Origin: Amycolatopsis sp. CA-230715
GTDB lineage: Bacteria; Actinomycetota; Actinomycetes; Mycobacteriales; Pseudonocardiaceae
Assembly (NCBI RefSeq): GCF_018736145.1
Contig: NZ_CP059997.1
Coordinates: 5,393,501-5,457,500, forward strand
Length of the DNA: 64,000 nucleotides
Direction of reading: 5' to 3'
Below, piece by piece: positions 43,443 to 51,488 of this stretch (the stretch's first letter is position 1; each line of letters starts with the position of its first letter). The notes under the pieces are model-generated. The model made no database searches, was not told the origin of the DNA, and saw only the letters and a list, made by a program, of their open reading frames with translations. The translations under genes were made by a program, and so were the position numbers.

Positions 43443-44533
43443 AAGACCACCACGCTGCGCAGCACGTCGCCGTGGTGCATCCGCTCGAAGGCCTGTTCCA
43501 CGCCGTCGAGCGCGATCCGTTCGGTGACGAACCTGTCCAGCGGCAGCCTGCCCTGCAGGTACAGGTCCACCAGCATCGGGAAGTCCCGCGAGGGCAGGCA
43601 ATCGCCGTACCACGACGACTTCAGCGAGCCGCCGCGGGCGAAGAAGTCGATCAGCGGCATGTCGAGCCGCATCTCCGGGGTCGGCACGCCGACCAGTACC
43701 ACGGTGCCCGCGAGATCGCGGCCGTAGAACGCCTGCCGCCAGGTCTCCGGCCTGCCGACCGCGTCGATCACCACGTCGGCGCCGAAGGAGTTCGTCAGGT
43801 CCTGAATGGCCTCGACGACTTCCTCTTCGGACTTTCCCTTGGTGTTCAGCGTCGCGGTCGCGCCGAAGTCCTTGGCCCAGCCCAGTTTCCGCTCGTCGGT
43901 GTCCACCGCGATGATCGTGCCCGCACCGGCGAGCGCCGCGCCCGCGATGGCCGCGTCGCCGACGCCGCCGCAGCCGATCACGGCCACCGAATCGCCCCTG
44001 GTGACGGCGCCGGTGTTGATCGCGGCGCCGAGCCCCGCCATCACGCCGCAGCCGAGCAGGCCCGCCACCGCTGGCTCGGCCGCCTCGTTCACCTTGGTGC
44101 ATTGTCCACTGTGGACGAGCGTGCGCTCGAGGAACGCGCCGATGCCGAGCGCCGCGCTCAGTTCGGTGCCGTCGGTGAGCGTCATCGGCTTGGCCGCGTT
44201 GAACGTCGAGAAGCAGTACCACGGCTTCCCGCGCTTGCAGGCGCGGCAGGTGCCGCACACCGCGCGCCAGTTGAGGATCACGTAGTCGCCGGGTGCGAGA
44301 TCCGTGACGCCTTCGCCGACCTGCTCGACATACCCGGCGGCCTCGTGGCCGAGCAGGAACGGGAACTCGTCGTTGATCCCGCCTTCGCGGTAGTGCAGAT
44401 CGGTGTGGCACACCCCGCACGCCTTGACCGAGACCACCGCCTCGCCGGGACCGGGGTCCGGCACGATCACCGTCTCCAGCGAGACCGGCTCGCCCTTCGC
44501 GCGTGCGATGACTCCCTGCACTTCTGCGGGCAT
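43439..44533 (-). CDS. mscR: S-(hydroxymethyl)mycothiol dehydrogenase
   Basis: 364-residue zinc alcohol dehydrogenase. Catalytic zinc ligands are in CGVCHTDLHYREG and GHEAAGY; structural zinc cysteines are CGTCRACKRGKPWYC (about residues 93-107). The NAD site reads VIGCGGVGDAAI. The sequence is that of mycothiol-dependent formaldehyde dehydrogenase (MscR/AdhE2 type), which oxidises the formaldehyde-mycothiol adduct, and also reduces S-nitrosomycothiol in related species. GGAAGGTGG precedes the ATG. The following gene (GGCT-like) overlaps its stop. Its presence supports an actinobacterial, mycothiol-making host. Confidence 0.93.
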   Translation of the reverse strand: MPAEVQGVIARAKGEPVSLETVIVPDPGPGEAVVSVKACGVCHTDLHYREGGINDEFPFLLGHEAAGYVEQVGEGVTDLAPGDYVILNWRAVCGTCRACKRGKPWYCFSTFNAAKPMTLTDGTELSAALGIGAFLERTLVHSGQCTKVNEAAEPAVAGLLGCGVMAGLGAAINTGAVTRGDSVAVIGCGGVGDAAIAGAALAGAGTIIAVDTDERKLGWAKDFGATATLNTKGKSEEEVVEAIQDLTNSFGADVVIDAVGRPETWRQAFYGRDLAGTVVLVGVPTPEMRLDMPLIDFFARGGSLKSSWYGDCLPSRDFPMLVDLYLQGRLPLDRFVTERIALDGVEQAFERMHHGDVLRSVVVF

Positions 44534-44619
44534 GCCGTACCACCTTCCAGCAGCGTTGCGTCTGCCCGCAGCTTGCCACGGATCATGCCGGTATGGCGAT
44601 AGCTACATTCGGGTGGTCG

Positions 44620-45846
44620 TCACGGCGTGATGACGTAGGCGACCCCGCCCGGCCCGCTCGCCACGGCGCCGTTCTCGGTGTGCCGTTTCGTGCGCTGCCA
44701 GATCGTCTCGAACTGCGCTCGCTTGTACACGTTGCGCACGCGGTCGTTGCTGCTCGACGCCGGGTCGTTGACGATCACGTCGCCGTCCTTCGTGAACCCG
44801 ATGACCACCATGATGTGCCCCGAGGTGCCGTAGCCCGCCCCGTCCAGTTCGCTGGCGAGGAACGACTGCGAGGTGATCACCGGGATGCCGCGCGCGATGT
44901 AGTCCTCGATGTCGGACAGCGAGTGCAGCCGGGTGATGTGCCCCTTGAGCCCGTAGTGCGCCGCGTAGGCGGTGTTGAACGGCCAGTTGCCCGTGCCGTC
45001 GTAGGCGTAGTCGAAGGTGTACCGCGCGGCGTAGGCGACGCTCGGATCGACGTAACCGTCCGGGATCCAGCTCAGGTCCTTTTTGCTCGGACCGTGTCCC
45101 CAGTACTCCACGACCATCTCCGTCGACGTGGGACTGCACCAGTTCTCGCCACCGCCGCCGTATTCGGGGAAGCGTCCCTTGTGGAGGTTCTGCGCGTGCG
45201 CGGGCACCGGCAGCTCGATCCCGGATGCCTTGCCCGGCTTGGAGATCGGCACCTCGAACCGGTCCGGCACCGCCGAGGTCATCGCACCGAGGCTGCTGAC
45301 CTCCGGGGTCCCCTTCGACCCGGCCTCGCGGTACAGGGTGACGCGCAGCTGGTACGAGCGCAGGCCAACGCCGGGCTTCATCTCCAGCGTGTCCGTGCTG
45401 ACGTCGGCGTTGGCGTCGTCCTGGCCGTTCACGCTGGTGCGCTTGATGTCCCCGTCGCCGTAGGCCCACTGGCCCATGACGTACCAGGCCGTCGTCGCGC
45501 CGCTCGCGGTCTTGCCCTGCGCCTCGACCTGCAGCCAGGTCTTGGCCGGGGTGGTCGCGTTCCAGGAGGCGATGAGCTGGCTGGCGTCGAAGCCCTGGCC
45601 GTACTCGGGCGAGGTCCACTGGCCGAACTCGTAGGACTTCCCGTCGTGCTGGATGGTGCCCGCGGGCTTCGCGAGTTCGAGCCCCTTGGGGCCCGCCTTC
45701 GTGCCGTTCGCCGTGCCGTGCGCGAAATCGGTCCACTCGTGGTAGTCGATCGCCTCGTCCTGGCGCGGCTGCGCCGCGACCGCCTGTCCCGTCATGGCCG
45801 CGATCATCGCGGCGGTCAGCAGGGTGATGATCTTTCGTGCCCGCAC
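44620..45846 (-). CDS. Secreted C39-family peptidase
   Basis: 408-residue exported cysteine peptidase-like protein. A signal peptide (residues 1-25, cut near AVAAQP) is followed by an N-terminal beta domain of about 170 residues, then a papain-like C39_2 domain. The catalytic cysteine is in ENWCSPTSTEM, the histidine in TSGHIMVVIGF and the third residue in VNDPASSSN. All three are present, so it is probably active. GTG 45846 has GGGACGGAG upstream. Targets in the cell wall or medium are unknown. Confidence 0.87.
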   Translation of the reverse strand: MRARKIITLLTAAMIAAMTGQAVAAQPRQDEAIDYHEWTDFAHGTANGTKAGPKGLELAKPAGTIQHDGKSYEFGQWTSPEYGQGFDASQLIASWNATTPAKTWLQVEAQGKTASGATTAWYVMGQWAYGDGDIKRTSVNGQDDANADVSTDTLEMKPGVGLRSYQLRVTLYREAGSKGTPEVSSLGAMTSAVPDRFEVPISKPGKASGIELPVPAHAQNLHKGRFPEYGGGGENWCSPTSTEMVVEYWGHGPSKKDLSWIPDGYVDPSVAYAARYTFDYAYDGTGNWPFNTAYAAHYGLKGHITRLHSLSDIEDYIARGIPVITSQSFLASELDGAGYGTSGHIMVVIGFTKDGDVIVNDPASSSNDRVRNVYKRAQFETIWQRTKRHTENGAVASGPGGVAYVITP

Positions 45847-45907
45847 GGCGACTCCGTCCCTCGGTTAGTGGAGGATTTTCGCCCGCGGCCCCGGTAAAGG
45901 CAATGGT

Positions 45908-46297
45908 CTAGAGGACTGCTTGGCTCTGCGTGACCTTCGCGACGAGCTTGCCGGCGTCGTCGTGGATCTCGGTCTCGACCACCACGACCTTCTTCCCGGC
46001 GTGCAATGGCTTCGACGTCGCGGTCACGTGTCCTTCGCGAACCCCGCGCAGGAAGTTCGTCTTCGACTCGATCGTGGTGGTCCCGGCGGCGCCTTCGGGC
46101 AGGTTGAGGAAGGCGCACACGGCACCGGCGCTGTCCGCGAGCGCCATCAGGACGCCGCCGTGCAGGGCGTCACCGAGCGTGCACAACTCCTTGTCCCAGG
46201 CCAGTTTGGCGCTGACCCGCTCGGGCCCCGCCTCGACGGCTTCGAGTCCGAGGCGGGCCGCGAACGGCATGGTGGCGAACAGTGCGTCGGGCGTCAT
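45908..46297 (-). CDS. PaaI-type hotdog thioesterase
   Basis: 129-residue hotdog-fold thioesterase. The catalytic loop reads LGDALHGGVLMALADSAGAV (about residues 41-60) with Asp at the helix, and the second strand is ESKTNFLRGVREGHVTA. Members hydrolyse aryl- or acyl-CoA thioesters in the cytoplasm, often as repair enzymes. Full length with no extra domain. Located between two exported hydrolase genes; no functional link to them is evident. Confidence 0.88.
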   Translation of the reverse strand: MTPDALFATMPFAARLGLEAVEAGPERVSAKLAWDKELCTLGDALHGGVLMALADSAGAVCAFLNLPEGAAGTTTIESKTNFLRGVREGHVTATSKPLHAGKKVVVVETEIHDDAGKLVAKVTQSQAVL

Positions 46298-46349
46298 GCC
46301 GCGCAGCCTGCCCGATCTTGCGCCGCGCGTCGATTATCTCCGGGGTAAT

Positions 46350-48080
46350 TCAGGCCAGCGGGTTGGCCAGGATCAGCTCGGTGTTGCGGTCGCCGGGCAC
46401 GCCGACCTGGCCGAGATCGGCGTGGAGGTCGTTGTACGAGAACTCCCGGTACAGCGACGCAAGCGCTTGCGGCGAGGAGTCCGCATAGTCGACGGCGTAC
46501 GGCGCCTGTGCCTCGACCAGAGTCGTGAACAGCGACAACGTGCCGTCGGCGTTGTCGGCGACCTCGATGATCCGCGCGTGCTGCGGGAAGTCGATGTGCG
46601 ACGCGGTGTTGATCTCCCAGAAGCTCTGCCGCGGCGTCTTGCCCACGTGCGGGATGATCTGGTTGCGGTGGGTGTGCCCGTTGACCCAGGCGAGCACGTT
46701 CGGGAAGCGCTGGAGCAGGCCGACGAAGGCGTCCCCGTTCAGGCGCGGCTCCAGGAGGTGCCGGGCGTCCGGGAGGATGTTGCCCATCGTGCCGGACGTG
46801 TGGTGGCTGAACAGGACGAACAGCTCGTCGGTGACCTGGTGGGTCACCTTGTTGCCGAAGAAGTCGTAGTAGCGGGAACTGCCGCGCTTCAGCGTCTTCT
46901 CGACCCAGCTGAACTGCCCGAGCCCGATCGACCCGTCCGCGAACCCGGCCAGCGTGGTGGTGTCGAGGCTGATCCCGGTGACACCGGGCGCGATCCGGAA
47001 CGTGTAGTAGACATCTGTCCCGTCGGCGTTGTTGCCGGTGAACCCGTGGCCTTCCGGACCGGGGCCGATGTGCGCGGCGTCGAGGTGGGCCTGCACGAAC
47101 TCGGCCGTGGTGAACGGCCGCCGCCGCTCGTCCGGGGTGACCTTCCGGATCGTGCCGCCCCCGCCGAACAGCTCGGTGACCGGCACCGCCGCGCCGGGGG
47201 TGGTGATGGTCGAGGCGAGCTTGCGCATCGTCGACTCGTCCTTGCCGATGACCTTGAGATCGCCGGTGTACCAGTGCTCGATACCGGGGATGCCCTCGGG
47301 CAGCGTGCCGACGACGCTGTCGTCGTGGTTGCCGAACGTGCAGTACCACGGGATGTCGAGGCCGGGGGAGGTGAACTCGCCGATAGCGGCGGACAGGAGG
47401 TCCGGCACCTGCGGGAAGCCCTTTTTCGTGTACGCGTCGTCGAGCTTCTTGCCGGGGTTCCAGAACGTCGGCGAGCCCGAGTCCTGCACGCCCTCGTAGC
47501 GGGACGGGTCGCCGGAGTTCGGCACCACCTTGCCGCCATTGAGGATGCCGAGGAACCAATCGAGTTCGATGTGCTCGTGGTTGTCGGTGTTGTCGCCGGT
47601 GGTCACCATGAAGTCGAAGGGCCGCCCGGTGAACGGGCCCGCGCGCAGGCTGTTCACCCGCTCGACCAGCGCCGCCGTCGCGACCGGTCCCAGTGTCTCC
47701 TGTGGACGGTGCGCCGAGCCGATCAGCGAATGCAGGTATTCGAACCGCGCCGGGCTCTCGGCGTCGGTGATGTGCAGGTCGGTGAACTGCACGAAGGACG
47801 CCTTCGCGGTGCGCCGATCGTCGCGGCCGTCCTTGCCGGCGGCCAGCTCCTGGCGCACCACGAGCGGCCAGCCGGGGCCCGCGGTCAGCCGGGTGTACGC
47901 GGGCCCTTCGGTCACCGGCGCGGCCGTCGCTTCGAGCGTGGTGCCCGCCGTGGTGACGCCGCGGCTCGCCGTCCTGCGGAGCGCGCGGTCCACGGCGCTC
48001 GCGGTCGGCGTGCACAGCAGCAACCCCACCCCGGAAAGCCCCGCCGCGGTGACGAACCCCCGTCTGCTCAACTCCGCCAT
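46350..48080 (-). CDS. Tat-exported metallophosphoesterase (TIGR03767-like)
   Basis: 576-residue calcineurin-fold phosphoesterase. A twin-arginine signal (ELSRRGFVTAAG, residues 3-14) opens it. Metal motifs follow: DLHIT (about 101-105), VTTGDNTDN, FGNHDD, and HHTSG with GHTHRN near the C-terminus. The length and motif order match the actinobacterial TIGR03767 (PPA1498-type) family, whose substrate is not established. ATG 48080 has GGGAG six bases upstream. Export by Tat suggests the metals are loaded in the cytoplasm. Confidence 0.88.
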   Translation of the reverse strand: MAELSRRGFVTAAGLSGVGLLLCTPTASAVDRALRRTASRGVTTAGTTLEATAAPVTEGPAYTRLTAGPGWPLVVRQELAAGKDGRDDRRTAKASFVQFTDLHITDAESPARFEYLHSLIGSAHRPQETLGPVATAALVERVNSLRAGPFTGRPFDFMVTTGDNTDNHEHIELDWFLGILNGGKVVPNSGDPSRYEGVQDSGSPTFWNPGKKLDDAYTKKGFPQVPDLLSAAIGEFTSPGLDIPWYCTFGNHDDSVVGTLPEGIPGIEHWYTGDLKVIGKDESTMRKLASTITTPGAAVPVTELFGGGGTIRKVTPDERRRPFTTAEFVQAHLDAAHIGPGPEGHGFTGNNADGTDVYYTFRIAPGVTGISLDTTTLAGFADGSIGLGQFSWVEKTLKRGSSRYYDFFGNKVTHQVTDELFVLFSHHTSGTMGNILPDARHLLEPRLNGDAFVGLLQRFPNVLAWVNGHTHRNQIIPHVGKTPRQSFWEINTASHIDFPQHARIIEVADNADGTLSLFTTLVEAQAPYAVDYADSSPQALASLYREFSYNDLHADLGQVGVPGDRNTELILANPLA

Positions 48081-48220
48081 CAACCGCTCCCGTCCCTCGT
48101 CAGCTCAGCCGTCAGCCCGGATGCACGATGCCGCACGAGATTAGCCGGAGCGTGAACAGCGGCAAAGCAAAACGCGAAAATTCATCACGTTCGGGCGAGC
48201 GATCGGACCGGGGCAGGTTC

Positions 48221-48409
48221 GCCCTGAAGGCCACCATGACGGGCACAGCAACGCGAAGCGTTCCCGTAGGGGTTGGCGGTCGGGCGACGGGGGGGGCATT
48301 GAGTGCCGTCATGGTGGCCATCAGGGGCATTCGCCCCCCTCGCGGGGCGTTCACGTGCCCCGAAGGTGACATTCGGGGCGCTGAATTCCCTGAAGGTCAC
48401 TTTCGGGGC
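48221..48409. repeat. Palindromic dimer repeat, locus E (chimeric variants)
   Basis: Four copies in a gene-free gap (48081-48435): 48221-48243, 48305-48327, 48357-48379 and 48387-48409. The last two are a 7-nt-spaced pair (GCTGAAT). The first two have altered arms: one combines the CCCTGAAGG arm with a CCATGACGGG arm, the other has GCCGTCATGG with CCATCAGGGG, as if arms of different subtypes had been exchanged. The gap lies downstream of the sugar ABC operon and upstream of the metallophosphoesterase gene. Confidence 0.8.
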
Positions 48410-48435
48410 GTTACGGGCCTCGAGCGAGCGATCGG

Positions 48436-49257
48436 TCAGCCCTTGAGGCCGGTCTCGGCGACTCCTCGGACCAGGTAGCGCTGGAGGAAGGCGAACACGG
48501 CCACGATCGGGAGGATCGAGACGACCCCGGCGAGGAAGAGCAGGTTGATCTTCGGGTTCTGCGAGGTCAGCAACCCGGACAGGGCGACCTGCACGGTCCA
48601 CGACGACGGGTCCTGCGCGATCACCAAGGGCCACAGGAACGCGTTCCAGCTCCCGATGAAGTTGATGACCGCGAGCGCCGAGACGAACGGCAGCGAGTTC
48701 GGTACCACGATCCGCCAGAACACGCCCCAGTAGCCGAGACCGTCGAGCCGCCCCGCCTCTTCCAGCTCCTTCGGGAAGTCCATGAAGTACTGGCGGAACA
48801 GGAACACGGTGAACGCGCTGAACAGCCCGGGGATGATCAGGCCGCGCAGGTCCGAGATCCAGCCGAGGCTGGAGACCACCACGAAGCTCGGCACGAAGGT
48901 CACCGAGGTCGGGATCATCAGGGTGGCGATGATCGCGTAGAGCACCTTCTTCGAATGCCGGTACGGGATCCGCGCCAGCCCGTAGCCCGCCAGCGAGCAC
49001 AGCACGAGCTGCCCCGCCGTCTGCAGGGTCGCCACCACGGTCGAGTTCAGGATGCTGCGCAGGAACGGCACGTTCTCGTCGGAGAACAGCTCGGTGAAGT
49101 TCTCCCAGTGCAGCGCGCGCGGGAACAGCGTCCACCCCGGCGCGGTGATTTCCTCCCTTGTGGACAGTCCATTGCGGAGCAACAGGTAGAACGGCAGCAG
49201 GAACAGCACGGCCGCGATGACGAGCGCGATCCATCTGAAGGCGGCACCGATCCTCAT
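48436..49257 (-). CDS. Carbohydrate ABC transporter permease (MalG-like)
   Basis: 273-residue inner-membrane permease with six membrane segments. The EAA loop for the ATPase reads ELEEAGRLDGLGYWGVFWRI (about residues 178-197), typical of MalG-like sugar permeases. It is the third gene of the importer operon; its ATG overlaps the stop of the partner permease by ATGA. There is no ATPase gene in the operon, as in many actinomycete sugar importers that share a common MsiK-type ATPase. Confidence 0.92.
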   Translation of the reverse strand: MRIGAAFRWIALVIAAVLFLLPFYLLLRNGLSTREEITAPGWTLFPRALHWENFTELFSDENVPFLRSILNSTVVATLQTAGQLVLCSLAGYGLARIPYRHSKKVLYAIIATLMIPTSVTFVPSFVVVSSLGWISDLRGLIIPGLFSAFTVFLFRQYFMDFPKELEEAGRLDGLGYWGVFWRIVVPNSLPFVSALAVINFIGSWNAFLWPLVIAQDPSSWTVQVALSGLLTSQNPKINLLFLAGVVSILPIVAVFAFLQRYLVRGVAETGLKG

Positions 49258-50150
49258 CGCGCGGCCTCCCCGAACCGGAACACCTTGCCCTGCGACAACG
49301 TCACCAGCGCGATGAGCAACGCGAGGATCACCGCGCCCGCGCTGCCGCGCCCGAGGTCCTGCCCGCCCGAACCGAGCGAGGTGTAGTAGAGGTAGACCAG
49401 GGGTGGCCGGGCGAACGGCGGATAGCCCCGCGCGTCGCCCATGATGTTGTAGAACTCGTCGAACGCCTGGTAGGCGTTGATCAGGTTCAGCAGCAGCACC
49501 GCCACCGAGGTCGCGCGAAGCTGGGGCAGCGTGATGTACCGGAACGTCTGCCAGCCCGGTTTCGCCCCGTCGACCCACGCCGCTTCGTAGAGGTGCTGCG
49601 GGATCCGTTGCAGCGCCGCGATGAACAGGATCATGTAGAACCCGAGCTGCAACCACAGCCGCGCGGTCACCAGCACGACCCAGTACAGCGGCGGGTGCAC
49701 GGTCCCGGTCCAGGCCACCGGATCGATGCCGAACAGGTCGAGCACGGTGTTCGCCAGTCCATATCGGACACCGGAGAACAACGACGTCTTCCACACCAGC
49801 GAAGCGACCACATAGGAGCAGGCGAACGGCAGGAAGAACACCGAGCGGAAGAACGCGCGCGCGAACCTCAGCTGGTTGACCCCGATCGCGAGCGTCAGCG
49901 ACAGCGCGAAGGTCAGCGGCACGATGAAGAGCGCGAACACGCTGAACGTGCCGAGGCTGGCGAGGAACGGGCCGTCGGTCAGCATCGCGACGTAGTTCGC
50001 CAGCCCGACGAATTCCGTCGGCGTGACGGTGTTGCGCGCGTCGAAGAGGCTCAGGTACGCGCTCCACCCGATCGGCAGGTACGCGAAAACGGCCAAGCCG
50101 AGCGCGAAGGGCCCGACGAAGAGCCAGAACGTGCGGGTGTTCCGTGACAT
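49254..50150 (-). CDS. Carbohydrate ABC transporter permease (MalF-like)
   Basis: 298-residue partner permease with six membrane segments, beginning TFWLFVGPFALGLAVFAYLP. The EAA loop reads HLYEAAWVDGAKPGWQTFRY (about residues 180-199). It forms the channel with the downstream permease. Its ATG overlaps the stop of the solute-binding protein gene (TGATG) and its stop overlaps the next gene (ATGA), so the three are one coupled operon. The sugar is unknown. Confidence 0.92.
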   Translation of the reverse strand: MSRNTRTFWLFVGPFALGLAVFAYLPIGWSAYLSLFDARNTVTPTEFVGLANYVAMLTDGPFLASLGTFSVFALFIVPLTFALSLTLAIGVNQLRFARAFFRSVFFLPFACSYVVASLVWKTSLFSGVRYGLANTVLDLFGIDPVAWTGTVHPPLYWVVLVTARLWLQLGFYMILFIAALQRIPQHLYEAAWVDGAKPGWQTFRYITLPQLRATSVAVLLLNLINAYQAFDEFYNIMGDARGYPPFARPPLVYLYYTSLGSGGQDLGRGSAGAVILALLIALVTLSQGKVFRFGEAAR

Positions 50151-51403
50151 CAGCCGAAGAGGCGCTTCAGCTCGTTTTGCGCCACGGACACGGCCTGCCT
50201 GGTCTGCTGCACCGGGTCCGCGCCCTCCTTGGCGATCTTCGCGAGCGCGTCACCGAGCGCGGTGTTCGACTGGGACGTCCACACCGGACCGCCGACCAGG
50301 TGGCTGTTCTCCTTGACGAACCGCACCGCCTCGGCCGCTGGCCCGGTCTTGAGGCTGTCCGCGCGGTCGATGAGGGAGTTCCTGGCCGGGATGTGGAAGC
50401 CGAACTTCGTGGCGAACTCGAGCTGGTCGTCGGACTGGTCGACCCACAGCCATTTGACGAATTCCTTTGCCGCGTCGACGTTCTTGCTCTTCGCGTTGAC
50501 ACAGGCGCCATACGCGCCGACCGGAACGGACGGTTTGCCGGACCCGTCGAGCCGGGGGAAGGCGAGCACACCGAAATCGTCCTTGAGCGCGGCGGCGATC
50601 TTCGGCACGTTCCACAGCCCGGTCCACTGCATCGCGGTCAGGCCGTCGATGAACGCGGCCGGATCCGACCAGTCGCTCGGCGCGCCGAGCAGCAGCGAGC
50701 CGTTCGCGTTCAACGTCCGGAGCTTGCCGAACGCGACCGCCGCGCGCGGATCGTCGAAACCGACCTTGCGGTTGCCCTCGGCGAAGTAGTCCAGCCCTGC
50801 CGACCACAGCAACGGCCCGCCGAGCACCGCGACCCCGCCGTCGTTGCCGACGAACAGGCCCTTGACCCTGTCCTTCGTCAGCCGCTTCGCCGCGTCGATC
50901 AGTTCGTCGACGGTCTGCGGCGGCTGCACGCCCGCCGCCTGCAGCATGCTCTTGCGGTAGAAGAGAACCTGCGTGTCGGCCGCCTGTGGCACCCCGTAGA
51001 TCCGGCCGTCGACGGTCTGCGCTTCGAGCACCCGCGGGCTGAAGTCGTCCTTCACACCGGCGACGAGATCGTCGAGCGCGACCACTTGGTTCTGCCGCAC
51101 CCAGTCGATCTTCACCTGCGCTTCGAACACGTCCGGCACCGGGCTGTTCTGCAGCGCGGTGACGATCTTCGAGTCGTAGTCGCCAGGGTTCCACTGGACG
51201 TCCACTTTGGCCTTCGAGTAGGCCGCGGCGTACTTGCGGACGGCTTCCTGCACACCGTCTTCGCCGTAGGCGTGGTACCACTGCTGCAGGGCCGTTCCGC
51301 CGCCCCCGTTCCCCCGTCCGGTGTTGGACCCGCACGCCGCGGCGAAGGCCACCACGGCCGCGGACCCGGTCAGCGAAAAGAACGAACGCCTGCTGTGCGC
51401 CAT
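50150..51403 (-). CDS. Extracellular sugar-binding lipoprotein
   Basis: 417-residue solute-binding protein of the ABC importer. The signal peptide (HSRRSFFSLTGSAAVVAFAA) ends in the lipobox AAAC, with an additional SRRSF twin-arginine-like start. The mature part is a family-1 sugar-binding fold (VQWNPGDYDSKIVTALQ, FYRKSMLQAAGVQPPQTVDE, YGACVNAKSKNVDAAKEFVK). GGGAGG precedes ATG 51403; the open frame further upstream to 51466 lacks a ribosome site. First gene of the operon with both permeases; no regulator adjacent. Confidence 0.92.
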   Translation of the reverse strand: MAHSRRSFFSLTGSAAVVAFAAACGSNTGRGNGGGGTALQQWYHAYGEDGVQEAVRKYAAAYSKAKVDVQWNPGDYDSKIVTALQNSPVPDVFEAQVKIDWVRQNQVVALDDLVAGVKDDFSPRVLEAQTVDGRIYGVPQAADTQVLFYRKSMLQAAGVQPPQTVDELIDAAKRLTKDRVKGLFVGNDGGVAVLGGPLLWSAGLDYFAEGNRKVGFDDPRAAVAFGKLRTLNANGSLLLGAPSDWSDPAAFIDGLTAMQWTGLWNVPKIAAALKDDFGVLAFPRLDGSGKPSVPVGAYGACVNAKSKNVDAAKEFVKWLWVDQSDDQLEFATKFGFHIPARNSLIDRADSLKTGPAAEAVRFVKENSHLVGGPVWTSQSNTALGDALAKIAKEGADPVQQTRQAVSVAQNELKRLFG

Positions 51404-51488
51404 TGCCCCAACCTCCCAGAAAGAGTGCCGTGGCGCGCCCCGAGCAGGGACACGCCACGGCACCATGAACTCGTGGTGATTTTCCGCG

